64,000 bases of DNA from a virus, in IMG/VR virus record IMGVR_UViG_3300022752_000025, positions 1 to 64,000 of that record. One strand, given 5' to 3'. The position numbers were made by a program, and so were the translations under genes. Positions 55,186-62,702 of this stretch are shown here, one piece after another; the stretch's first letter is position 1; every line of letters starts with the position of its first letter. A model generated the notes under the pieces. That model did no database searches, was not told the DNA's origin, and was given only the letters and a program-made list of their open reading frames with translations.

Positions 55186-55284
55186 TTATAATTTACGCAA
55201 GTCTAAATAAAATAAATAACAAATTCCACCTATAATTATATTAATTATAACACCTAAAACTGAGCCTATTATAATATCTGTCAT
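55186..55284 (-). CDS. Single-TM micropeptide
   Basis: 32 residues, one membrane helix ('IIIGSVLGVIINIIIGGICYLF'). Confidence 0.45.
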   Translation of the reverse strand: MTDIIIGSVLGVIINIIIGGICYLFYLDLRKL

Positions 55285-55304
55285 TCATACACATTTTATA
55301 TAAA

Positions 55305-55631
55305 TTAGTCTTTTTTGTCTAAATCTTTATATTGTTCTTCTATTTCGTCTGCTTCACGATTCAAACGATCTTCCACTTCTTTTAAATAGCCATCTATTTT
55401 ATCTAAATCCATAGGTTTAGGAGAATAAAAATTGCTAACATAACTTGTATTTGTATTACCAAACATTAGTCGAGCAATCGTATAAGCACCAAGGATTTGC
55501 AAATAACTAAAAGTCAGATCAAAAAATGGAGCAAAAAGAAAGTTCCAAATTATCCAAATTACTGCACTATAAATAAAAGCAAAGAGAAAATAAGAACCGA
55601 TAACGCTAAACCAATCTATCTTTTTATTCAT
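55305..55631 (-). CDS. Two-TM membrane protein
   Basis: 108 residues from the ATG at 55631. Hydrophobic segments around 'VIGSYFLFAFIYSAVIWIIW' and 'YLQILGAYTIARLMF', then an acidic helix. Overlaps the 98-residue gene by 8 nt. Confidence 0.6.
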   Translation of the reverse strand: MNKKIDWFSVIGSYFLFAFIYSAVIWIIWNFLFAPFFDLTFSYLQILGAYTIARLMFGNTNTSYVSNFYSPKPMDLDKIDGYLKEVEDRLNREADEIEEQYKDLDKKD

Positions 55632-55920
55632 ATCTTTCCAAATATTTTGGAGTAAATTCTCCAACATACGCACCAGCTATATTAAAATCAAAATACTCAA
55701 GTGCTTCGCCATCATCGCTTTTCAAATCTTTAGCAAGTTGTTTAATCATTTTCCACTTATCATAAACTGCAATAGGATTGCCTTTTTCATTCTCTATAAT
55801 ACCCAAAAAGCAATTATCAAATCCATCAGCAAGAAGAATATTATCTTTATAATCTGGATAATTGATTTCAATAAATTGCGAGATTTCTTTTCTCGCTTTG
55901 CTCATTTTTGCGATTGCCAT
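55624..55920 (-). CDS. Conserved small phage protein
   Basis: 98 residues from the ATG at 55920. The pattern 'DNCFLGIIENEKGNPIAVYD' with 'ALEYFDFNIAGAYVGEFTPKYL' is a conserved small phage family of unknown role. Confidence 0.6.
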   Translation of the reverse strand: MAIAKMSKARKEISQFIEINYPDYKDNILLADGFDNCFLGIIENEKGNPIAVYDKWKMIKQLAKDLKSDDGEALEYFDFNIAGAYVGEFTPKYLERYE

Positions 55921-55963
55921 AGTATAGGGTGTCCTCTTAAATAAACTTATACCCACATTTTAA

Positions 55964-55970
55964 ATTACAC
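55964..55970 (-). promoter_or_regulatory. GTGTAAT motif
   Basis: Late-type motif 43 nt upstream of the ATG at 55920. Confidence 0.25.
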
Positions 55971-55977
55971 GCAAGCA

Positions 55978-56076
55978 TTATTTTTTAAATAAAGTTTTAG
56001 TATGATAGTATATATAACAAACAGGATAGGCAACAAAATAAAATAATGTTCCAAGAAATTTGTAAATAAAATTCAT
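55978..56076 (-). CDS. Single-TM micropeptide
   Basis: 32 residues ('FLGTLFYFVAYPVCYIYY') with a basic tail. Confidence 0.45.
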   Translation of the reverse strand: MNFIYKFLGTLFYFVAYPVCYIYYHTKTLFKK

Positions 56077-56255
56077 TTCTTAAAATGTTTCTTGAGCTTT
56101 TTTACAAGTCCTTCTACTTTATCAAGTTCTTTCCAATTTACTCCCGCAATATTTTTATGATTTTCTTCGTGCCATTTAATAATACTTTTAATATCATCTT
56201 CAAGTTCTACAAGGTCTTTATTTAAGTGTGATACTAATGTTTTTGCATTTTCCAT
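56073..56255 (-). CDS. Small helical protein
   Basis: 60 residues, coiled-coil type ('LNKDLVELEDDIKSIIKWHE'). Confidence 0.55.
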   Translation of the reverse strand: MENAKTLVSHLNKDLVELEDDIKSIIKWHEENHKNIAGVNWKELDKVEGLVKKLKKHFKK

Positions 56256-56256
56256 T

Positions 56257-56421
56257 TTATTGTCTTTCTATAATTAGAGGTTTTTCGGATGGTTCTTGGT
56301 CTACTATATATTTAAATTTAATATAAAATTCGTGAAGTTTATCTGTTGGCATTTCTTCTCTGGACTCATACCAAGCAACAAATTCCTTCATTGTTCGGAT
56401 GGCTTTTCTTTCTTCTTCCAT
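56257..56421 (-). CDS. Small helical protein
   Basis: 54 residues, charged ('IRTMKEFVAWYESREEMPTD'). Confidence 0.55.
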   Translation of the reverse strand: MEEERKAIRTMKEFVAWYESREEMPTDKLHEFYIKFKYIVDQEPSEKPLIIERQ

Positions 56422-56442
56422 ACTATCTATAATAATAGTATT

Positions 56443-56652
56443 TTATTTTTTCTTCAACTTTAATTTTGCGTGATCTGCGAATAATTTTGGGTCATCCTTG
56501 TAAAGACTTTCAAGGCATTGTTTAGTAAATTCTCTCAAAAATTTTTCATCTTTAATAGCATCAACAATCTTTTTAGCCATAGCAGAAAAAGTTTTTTCTT
56601 CTTTTTCTAAACTCTTTTGAATCCTAGATTTTTCAATCTTTCTTTTGCCCAT
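56443..56652 (-). CDS. Small basic protein
   Basis: 69 residues, Lys/Glu helix with a late-type GTGTAAT motif 7 nt upstream. Confidence 0.55.
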   Translation of the reverse strand: MGKRKIEKSRIQKSLEKEEKTFSAMAKKIVDAIKDEKFLREFTKQCLESLYKDDPKLFADHAKLKLKKK

Positions 56653-56659
56653 AATTACT

Positions 56660-56666
56660 ATTACAC
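56660..56666 (-). promoter_or_regulatory. Late-type GTGTAAT motif
   Basis: GTGTAAT ends 7 nt before the ATG at 56652. Confidence 0.4.
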
Positions 56667-56667
56667 A

Positions 56668-56877
56668 TTAGAAATTAAATTCAAATTGTTCTGCTTTATA
56701 TTTACCATTCGTTTCAAATTTTTCAGAATATCTTTGGCAAAGTTCATAATCCGAAAGATGAACATAAAATTCCATAACACGATCTACAAGAGTTTTACTA
56801 TCCTCTTTGAGATACGCTTGTTTCAAAGCGTTAAGAATCATCTCTCTAGGCTCAATATGTCTAATTACTTTATTCAT
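56668..56877 (-). CDS. Small helical protein
   Basis: 69 residues ('YSEKFETNGKYKAEQFEFNF' C-terminus). Overlaps the upstream gene by 8 nt. Confidence 0.55.
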   Translation of the reverse strand: MNKVIRHIEPREMILNALKQAYLKEDSKTLVDRVMEFYVHLSDYELCQRYSEKFETNGKYKAEQFEFNF

Positions 56878-57079
56878 CTTCTTTCTCTAATAAAAATTCT
56901 GGAATCATATCTTCCCTTGCGTTCTTATCTTCGATAACATCAATCCAATTACCGATATTACCATACTTAACGCCTTGCATCAAATCTTCATATAAACATT
57001 CGTAGGCTCGTTTAACCATTTCTTCGTTATCCATATCTACAATATAATTTAAATCCAAACAAACTCGTCCCATTTTCAT
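56870..57079 (-). CDS. Small acidic protein
   Basis: 69 residues, acidic ('EMVKRAYECLYEDLMQGVKYG'). Overlaps both neighbours. Confidence 0.55.
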   Translation of the reverse strand: MKMGRVCLDLNYIVDMDNEEMVKRAYECLYEDLMQGVKYGNIGNWIDVIEDKNAREDMIPEFLLEKEDE

Positions 57080-57303
57080 ACTTTGCTTTCTTTTATATAA
57101 TAATTGTCATAAATATCATCCCAAGATGGAAATTCAAAATAAGGTTCACCCTCATTAACACATTCGCCATCTTTAGTATAAACATCATAAAAATCTACTT
57201 TTCTATTATCATAACTTTCTAAAGAATCATAACAAGCAAAAATGTTAAAAGAAACTTCTGGCGAATAATAATATGTTGCAACTTGCTCTACCATAGTTTT
57301 CAT
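57076..57303 (-). CDS. Acidic, Tyr-rich protein
   Basis: 75 residues, Asp/Tyr-rich ('DNRKVDFYDVYTKDGECVNE'), negatively charged as a DNA mimic might be. No family assigned. Confidence 0.55.
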   Translation of the reverse strand: MKTMVEQVATYYYSPEVSFNIFACYDSLESYDNRKVDFYDVYTKDGECVNEGEPYFEFPSWDDIYDNYYIKESKV

Positions 57304-57440
57304 TTTGAGTTTCTATACTCCTTTATAAATTCACTAGCTTCTTCAAGAATATTGGTGAAGTGAATAGTCCTACAATCGTGAGGACAATCTTCGTCAGCTT
57401 GATCTACAAGCTCTGCTAATAACTTAATTGCTTTTTCCAT
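57300..57440 (-). CDS. Small acidic protein
   Basis: 46 residues ('LVDQADEDCPHDCRTIHFTN') with two cysteines. ATGA overlap. Confidence 0.5.
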   Translation of the reverse strand: MEKAIKLLAELVDQADEDCPHDCRTIHFTNILEEASEFIKEYRNSK

Positions 57441-57444
57441 ATCC

Positions 57445-57675
57445 TTATTTTGCTTCTTTTTCATTTTTTGGCAAGCCAAATCCTAGTTTTGGTCTTTCAT
57501 CTTCGCTAAACAATTCTATTATACGAATGTTGTCTTTCAAATGCCAGTCAGCATTTATTTTAATACATTTTTTAGCAGGGGAAATTTCTGTAACCTTTCC
57601 TTCTTGAATTGCATATTTATTGATAGGATAATTCAAGTAGAGAATCTTGCGGTCAATTAAATCTTCTAGATTCAT
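57445..57675 (-). CDS. Small beta-type protein
   Basis: 76 residues ('KVTEISPAKKCIKINADWHLK'). Confidence 0.55.
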   Translation of the reverse strand: MNLEDLIDRKILYLNYPINKYAIQEGKVTEISPAKKCIKINADWHLKDNIRIIELFSEDERPKLGFGLPKNEKEAK

Positions 57676-57860
57676 TCTTGAGGAACCTCATTTTGCATTG
57701 ATCTAAAAAATTCAATTTTTTCTTTAAGATTAATTAATTTATCGCCAGCATCATAAGTTATAGATGTTTCATTCATAAGCTCTTGATCTTCAAGAGTATC
57801 AGCGAAAAAAGTAAGAGCAAGATCAAGCTCTCCTTCCGTAAAATAAGAAGTGATCTTCAT
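57672..57860 (-). CDS. Small acidic protein
   Basis: 62 residues, helical ('ELDLALTFFADTLEDQELMN'). Confidence 0.55.
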   Translation of the reverse strand: MKITSYFTEGELDLALTFFADTLEDQELMNETSITYDAGDKLINLKEKIEFFRSMQNEVPQE

Positions 57861-57862
57861 AT

Positions 57863-58084
57863 TTAATTTATATGATTTTTATTGTAGATTGTCAATTCAA
57901 AAATCGTCCAGTTCAAAACTATAAGAGAAAAATTTAATTTAGGGTTATGGTCTGCCTCATAATAATCTGTATTAACATTTAAATCAAAAAAAGTTATACC
58001 ATCTGCCATTTTTCTTATTTTATACAAAATGCAAAAGTCTATTGCATAATTCTTTGATATTGAAAATGTAATACAAGGAATCAT
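57863..58084 (-). CDS. Small phage protein
   Basis: 73 residues from the ATG at 58084, which overlaps the upstream TAA. Beta-rich. Confidence 0.5.
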   Translation of the reverse strand: MIPCITFSISKNYAIDFCILYKIRKMADGITFFDLNVNTDYYEADHNPKLNFSLIVLNWTIFELTIYNKNHIN

Positions 58085-58761
58085 TAAAATGGTTTTAAAA
58101 CATATCCCCAATAATCACTATCGGGCTGTTTCTGAATCTCGTCCCACATAATGCAACGAGCGATATAAGATGGAACATTTAATCTCTTACAATTTTCCAT
58201 CCAATGTTGTTCCATAGCTTTATACTTCGCAACGCCAGTTTTTGATTTTGTATATTTTAAATCTGGCATACCATAGAAGCGAAGATGGTGAACATCGCCA
58301 CATAAAACTCTAGCAAAAAGCGGATCAATCATCTCAAAGCTAAAGCTAACTTTAGCATAACTTAATCCACGAATACGCTCTACAAGATTATCACGAACAG
58401 AAACATATCGGTTTCTCTTTTGTGGGCAAGAAAAGTCTTTAGGGTTTTGCCAGAAATCTTTTGAGAAATCCCAAATGTAATCTGTGCGTTCTTTCTGACA
58501 ACCAACGCCAGAACGAGTAAGACGCTTTAGAAGTTCTTTGCGATTGTGTTTCCAATAAACAAAATCACGAATAGCAAGATAGCCATTGATATTACCTTTC
58601 CAAGTAGTGTGAACAGAGCAGAAAGCGAAAAGCCAACGCCTAAAAATATCTTCATCGGTTTTGGGTCTTACACTCTCCCAATACTGCTTGTAAGGTTCTA
58701 CTTTGTGACGATGAAGCTCATCAAAGGTGGCAAAAAATTGATCTGGTTTAGTTGTGTCCAT
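58084..58761 (-). CDS. Possible HhH-GPD-like DNA repair protein
   Basis: 225 residues. The stretch 'RGLSYAKVSFSFEMIDPLFARVLCGDVHHLRFYG' resembles the HhH plus catalytic Asp region of DNA glycosylases ('GxGxKxAS...DxHxLR'). The second half is Cys/His-rich in places. The match is partial; it may be a divergent or unrelated phage protein. Predicted leaderless. Confidence 0.5.
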   Translation of the reverse strand: MDTTKPDQFFATFDELHRHKVEPYKQYWESVRPKTDEDIFRRWLFAFCSVHTTWKGNINGYLAIRDFVYWKHNRKELLKRLTRSGVGCQKERTDYIWDFSKDFWQNPKDFSCPQKRNRYVSVRDNLVERIRGLSYAKVSFSFEMIDPLFARVLCGDVHHLRFYGMPDLKYTKSKTGVAKYKAMEQHWMENCKRLNVPSYIARCIMWDEIQKQPDSDYWGYVLKPF

Positions 58762-58795
58762 AGATCAAATATAATTTAAATTTAATTTAAGTCAA
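58762..58795 (-). promoter_or_regulatory. 16/6 promoter cassette
   Basis: TTGACT, 16 nt, TATATT, 6 nt, ATG at 58761. Confidence 0.8.
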
Positions 58796-58801
58796 AGAAA
58801 A

Positions 58802-59017
58802 TTATTGTATCACCCAAACAATTTCGTCAAATCCTTCGCTACCAGCATCTAATACTTCTTGGTGATTGCCGTAATACCATTCAGAATTTACATCACGAAT
58901 AATTTTTGCTTCTCTTAATAACTGAACATAGGCTAACCCATCTTCATATCCTTTCACACATATATGTGTTTCTGGCGGTAATTCTTTAAGGCAATTAATT
59001 AATTCTTTTGCCGTCAT
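58802..59017 (-). CDS. Small conserved-type phage protein
   Basis: 71 residues. 'MTAKELINCLKELPPETHICVKGYEDG' is the start of a common small phage protein family. Function is unknown. Confidence 0.6.
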   Translation of the reverse strand: MTAKELINCLKELPPETHICVKGYEDGLAYVQLLREAKIIRDVNSEWYYGNHQEVLDAGSEGFDEIVWVIQ

Positions 59018-59189
59018 ATTCCATCCAATTTCTTGCGTGATAAGGGCTTGGAAAAGTTTTTACTATTTTTGCGTCTTTAAATACCCAATGTCCTTTAGCA
59101 GTAATTTGTTCTTCATAAACTGCCCATTTATCTAGAGGCTTACCAAATTCATCTTCAAGCTCTTTAATATAACGAATTACTTTATTCAT
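58995..59189 (-). CDS. Small protein, tandem paralog 1
   Basis: 64 residues. 'RYIKELEDEFGKPLDKWAVYEEQIT' repeats the layout of its neighbour ('YIDQIKDQYGNLLFSWGVYEKTIT'), a tandem duplication. Confidence 0.6.
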   Translation of the reverse strand: MNKVIRYIKELEDEFGKPLDKWAVYEEQITAKGHWVFKDAKIVKTFPSPYHARNWMEYDGKRIN

Positions 59190-59382
59190 TGATACCAAGC
59201 AATTTATCTAAATATTTCTGTGCATCTTTGACCGATTCAAATTGCTTTAATATTTTAACAATCATCTTTGGTTTTTCACCAATATTTTCTAGAGTAATTG
59301 TCTTTTCATACACTCCCCAAGAAAAAAGAAGATTGCCGTATTGATCTTTAATTTGATCTATGTAATGATAAGTAGTTTTCAT
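59182..59382 (-). CDS. Small protein, tandem paralog 2
   Basis: 66 residues, paralogous to the preceding one. Coupled overlap of 8 nt. Confidence 0.6.
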   Translation of the reverse strand: MKTTYHYIDQIKDQYGNLLFSWGVYEKTITLENIGEKPKMIVKILKQFESVKDAQKYLDKLLGINE

Positions 59383-59661
59383 TTATACTATGATATTAAT
59401 TTTGGCATTAAGTTTATAAACTTTATCGCCTTGTTGTTCATCGGGGTCATTTAAAGTATTACGCTTTTTCTCGCTAAATCCATAGACTTTACCATCATCA
59501 AGATCAACAATATTATTTGAACCATTCTTAATCTTCATAAAGACCGAATGATTCCCTCTCTGGACAGATTCGGGGTCAAAGAAAGAAAAAACTTCTCCCT
59601 CTTTAATCGAATCAAAGTCTACCATAGCCTCTTTATCTCTAGATGTTATTGTATATTTCAT
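59383..59661 (-). CDS. Phage protein of unknown function
   Basis: 92 residues, beta-rich ('EGEVFSFFDPESVQRGNHSVF'). Confidence 0.55.
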   Translation of the reverse strand: MKYTITSRDKEAMVDFDSIKEGEVFSFFDPESVQRGNHSVFMKIKNGSNNIVDLDDGKVYGFSEKKRNTLNDPDEQQGDKVYKLNAKINIIV

Positions 59662-59663
59662 AT

Positions 59664-59894
59664 TTAGAATTTTTTATCTGTAATTTGCTCCGATTTTGTT
59701 GGCTCTGGTTTGGTTAAGTTATTAAAAGGTATTGAATCTATTAGTCTAACTAATTCTTCTAATTTCTGTATTTTTTCAGTTTTCGTTTCTTCATCCATTT
59801 TTAATATAATTGTTGTTTGTGCGGAGGTCATATTTAAACTAGATATAACTAATTCTAGTTGTTCCTCAGAAAATGTTATTGTTTTGGTTTTCAT
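59664..59894 (-). CDS. Small helical protein
   Basis: 76 residues, Thr/Lys/Glu-rich. Confidence 0.5.
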   Translation of the reverse strand: MKTKTITFSEEQLELVISSLNMTSAQTTIILKMDEETKTEKIQKLEELVRLIDSIPFNNLTKPEPTKSEQITDKKF

Positions 59895-59899
59895 AAATT

Positions 59900-60211
59900 T
59901 TAAAATGGTCTAAAGTTATACATCCTTTCTGCTATCTTACTAATATTTGATTTATTTGTCAAACTGAATCCGTATTTTTTCTTAAATTTTTCTAATAAAA
60001 CTTTATTTATAGTTTCTTTACCAAAATCTCCAATACTGCTTTCGTCAGTTAAAATATATTCGCCTTTTTTTAAATTAAATAAACGCATTATTTCTTCAAC
60101 TTGATCTTCATACCTCTCTATCGTCTTAGTTTCGGCAAAATCAATAATTTCGCCATCGTATGAAATTAATTTTCCTTTATTAAGGTCGTATCTAGATTTC
60201 ATCTGCTCCAT
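59900..60211 (-). CDS. Phage protein of unknown function
   Basis: 103 residues ('RYEDQVEEIMRLFNLKKGEY' helix), overlapping the upstream gene. Confidence 0.55.
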   Translation of the reverse strand: MEQMKSRYDLNKGKLISYDGEIIDFAETKTIERYEDQVEEIMRLFNLKKGEYILTDESSIGDFGKETINKVLLEKFKKKYGFSLTNKSNISKIAERMYNFRPF

Positions 60212-60414
60212 TGAAACTCAAAAATCCATCCTAGCCAATTAACTCCACATTCAATATAATATTTGCTTGTCCTACCGAAAAATCTTGGAAACAATCTAAA
60301 TTTATATGAATTTAAAATATAAAGTCCAGAATCTTTAAATCTGATGCGATAATGAACTTTGCTAATAAAAATGTCATTTTCTTTAGCCCACTTTTCATAT
60401 TCTTCACTCGTCAT
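60199..60414 (-). CDS. Small basic protein
   Basis: 71 residues, aromatic-rich ('YIECGVNWLGWIFEFQWSR' tail). Confidence 0.5.
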   Translation of the reverse strand: MTSEEYEKWAKENDIFISKVHYRIRFKDSGLYILNSYKFRLFPRFFGRTSKYYIECGVNWLGWIFEFQWSR

Positions 60415-60544
60415 CTTTTTTGCTTTCCTTCATAATCTGCTTTGTTAATTTGTCAATATTTTCGGCCAGACTATATAGTGAGCCATCAATACCTTGCAAA
60501 GTGCCTTTAATCTGTAATAGTATTTTTGTATAATCGTTGTTCAT
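60404..60544 (-). CDS. Small coiled-coil protein
   Basis: 46 residues ('LLQIKGTLQGIDGSLYSLAE'). Confidence 0.5.
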   Translation of the reverse strand: MNNDYTKILLQIKGTLQGIDGSLYSLAENIDKLTKQIMKESKKDDE

Positions 60545-60690
60545 TTTATCCTTTCTATTAGATGATCTAATTTAAACATTAGTGATTCGTAATCAAAATG
60601 TGATGAGTCTTGATCTTTAATATGATGCAAGGCTTCATCTAATTTTAATAGTTCTTCTTTCGTGAACCAAACATCATATAAATCATTCAT
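60541..60690 (-). CDS. Small helical protein
   Basis: 49 residues ('FTKEELLKLDEALHHIKDQD'). Confidence 0.5.
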   Translation of the reverse strand: MNDLYDVWFTKEELLKLDEALHHIKDQDSSHFDYESLMFKLDHLIERIK

Positions 60691-60693
60691 AAA

Positions 60694-61392
60694 TTAATCC
60701 CATAAATCTCTAAAGTAAAGTCCAAGCAAAAGAAAACCATTTCTTTGACGCTCGTAGGCTTTATTTAATTTTGAGTAATCTGGCTTAATATTATCTTTTG
60801 CCTCAAATTCAACAGAATAATTACCATCACTTTCTTTTGTTAAAAACATTTTATTATCACGAATAGGGTCAAAACCTTCTGGATAAACTTCATAGAGCTT
60901 ATCAATCTGTGCTTTAGAGTCATCTTCAAGTAAAAGAAATTCAAGAGCAAAAATAATCTCATCTAAAACATTTTCATATTCTTCTTTAGAAAGAGAAATG
61001 TTTTTATTAATTGATTTGTCAATGAAATCGCCTTGTTCTTCGCTATATTCTAAATTTTTTTCATCATATATATACGGAACAATCTTATCGTCTACTACGA
61101 GATGATGACGATTAGAAAGACTATTAAAGTTTTTGCGAAGATGTTTGATTCTTGGCAAAATAAATTCTGCGGTAGCTTGTGGAAGATTCCAACAATCGCT
61201 ATCAGAATAACCACGAATTAATTTTTGAAATGTATTTTTTATTTTAAACTTACCATTTAAAAAAATATGAGAGTAATAATTTACTTCACCAAAAAACCAA
61301 TTTAAAATAGGATTCTTGTGAAATCTAAAACTACGCATCAATTCTTCTAAAGTTTGTCTTTCGTTCATATTTTGTTTAAAATATCTTTGCAA
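60694..61392 (-). CDS. Phage protein of unknown function
   Basis: 232 residues. Basic N-terminal half ('QNMNERQTLEELMRSFRFHK') and an acidic centre. No family recognised. The largest unknown in the right part apart from the HhH-like gene. Confidence 0.65.
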   Translation of the reverse strand: MQRYFKQNMNERQTLEELMRSFRFHKNPILNWFFGEVNYYSHIFLNGKFKIKNTFQKLIRGYSDSDCWNLPQATAEFILPRIKHLRKNFNSLSNRHHLVVDDKIVPYIYDEKNLEYSEEQGDFIDKSINKNISLSKEEYENVLDEIIFALEFLLLEDDSKAQIDKLYEVYPEGFDPIRDNKMFLTKESDGNYSVEFEAKDNIKPDYSKLNKAYERQRNGFLLLGLYFRDLWD

Positions 61393-61730
61393 TAGTTTAG
61401 TGCATCTGTAATATCTTGTAAAGAATAATCTTTTGTAACGCCCCCATTAAAATTAAATCCTTCGCTTTTCTTGTGAAAAGTAACCATTAATTTTCCATCT
61501 GGATGTTGATAGCTATAACCACCTGCACTATTATATGTTTTTTGTTTGCCATAAAAATAGGCGGTTCCAACTAAATTTTCCTTGCTGGTATTATATAAAC
61601 GAATAGTAATTTTATCGGCAGGGAAATCTGCCGTTGAACTTTTATTAATAATCTTAGATGGATTAATCAAATTAGAATTTTTAACTCTAGCATTATTTTC
61701 CCAAACAATTTTATCTATAACTGGATTCAT
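61365..61730 (-). CDS. Phage protein of unknown function
   Basis: 121 residues from the ATG at 61730 with AGGAGG upstream. Beta-rich, Gly/Tyr ('FYGKQKTYNSAGGYSYQHPD'). Confidence 0.65.
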   Translation of the reverse strand: MNPVIDKIVWENNARVKNSNLINPSKIINKSSTADFPADKITIRLYNTSKENLVGTAYFYGKQKTYNSAGGYSYQHPDGKLMVTFHKKSEGFNFNGGVTKDYSLQDITDALNYCKDILNKI

Positions 61731-62059
61731 AAACCTTCCTCCTTGCATTTGTCCTCGTATGCTTTAACTTCGTTGTATTCTTCCCAACGCCCAGCGTTAG
61801 CAAGAACATTACTAGTTAAAAGAACTCGGTGTTCGTCTACATTTTTAATATTTTTTTCGTCCCAAGTCAAGAGAATAATGCCAAGACCAAAATTATCATA
61901 GTCATCAATTTTTAATTCAACGCCCTTTTTTTCTTCTTGATCTAAAATGCTTTCTACTGCTCTTGTGCAAGCCTCGCTATACCAATCACTCTTACTTATA
62001 ATTTTGGTATCAATGTCTACCTTGGCAGACCAATTATGTCCAGTAACATAAATATTCAT
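61727..62059 (-). CDS. Phage protein of unknown function
   Basis: 110 residues from the ATG at 62059 with GGAGGT about 15 nt upstream; the longer frame is a shadow. 'TGHNWSAKVDIDTKIISKSD' beta start. Confidence 0.6.
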   Translation of the reverse strand: MNIYVTGHNWSAKVDIDTKIISKSDWYSEACTRAVESILDQEEKKGVELKIDDYDNFGLGIILLTWDEKNIKNVDEHRVLLTSNVLANAGRWEEYNEVKAYEDKCKEEGL

Positions 62060-62060
62060 A

Positions 62061-62330
62061 TTAAAATGGGAGATCACCTCCTTCATCTTCGCTTTCGTCA
62101 ATAAAATCTAAAACTCTTTCATTTTCTTCGTTAGAACGAAACCATAAGATCGTATTATCCCCAACCATTTGAGCGTCTTGATATTCTAATGGACATTTAG
62201 ATAAACGCTCTTTAACAATATCTACAAAACGATTTGAAACACGAACAAATAAACTTTCATCATTCTCAATCCATTCATAGGATTCAGCAAATTCATCACA
62301 AATCATTTTAATTTTAGGATGCAGTTTCAT
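62061..62330 (-). CDS. Acidic phage protein
   Basis: 89 residues, ending DEGGDLPF like single-stranded-DNA-binding tails that carry acidic-hydrophobic ends. May contact replication proteins such as the neighbouring AAA+ ATPase. Confidence 0.55.
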   Translation of the reverse strand: MKLHPKIKMICDEFAESYEWIENDESLFVRVSNRFVDIVKERLSKCPLEYQDAQMVGDNTILWFRSNEENERVLDFIDESEDEGGDLPF

Positions 62331-62521
62331 AGATTATTTAAATCAACCTTATCTGGTTCGCCTTCTTGACAAAGAAGCTGACCTTTAATGTGCATAAGAG
62401 CTTCAACAGCAGAGTCTAAGTCATATTCTGATGTATCACTCGTATCAAAATCAATACTTTCTTGAAGATCAAGAATATCTTGAATAATTAAATCAATTTT
62501 ATCAATTTGTTTTTTGTTCAT
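62327..62521 (-). CDS. Acidic small protein
   Basis: 64 residues, Asp/Leu-rich ('DLIIQDILDLQESIDFDTSD'). Confidence 0.55.
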   Translation of the reverse strand: MNKKQIDKIDLIIQDILDLQESIDFDTSDTSEYDLDSAVEALMHIKGQLLCQEGEPDKVDLNNL

Positions 62522-62702
62522 TGTTCATCTCCTGTTTAAGATTATCTACCCCTTTTTGTCCTAAATCAAGAACAAAAGCGGAAGGATGTATGTGCAAGTG
62601 CATATCTAGGTGAGGAATAAAACAATAAAACATATCAATTTTACTATCATAGTATTTTACTTCTGATATTGTTCCGTATTTTTTGCTTTTAATTTTTTTC
62701 AA
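62502..62702 (-). CDS. Small phage protein
   Basis: 66 residues with a His-rich segment ('HLDMHLHIHPSAFVLDLG') that could bind metal. Confidence 0.55.
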   Translation of the reverse strand: MKKIKSKKYGTISEVKYYDSKIDMFYCFIPHLDMHLHIHPSAFVLDLGQKGVDNLKQEMNNEQKTN

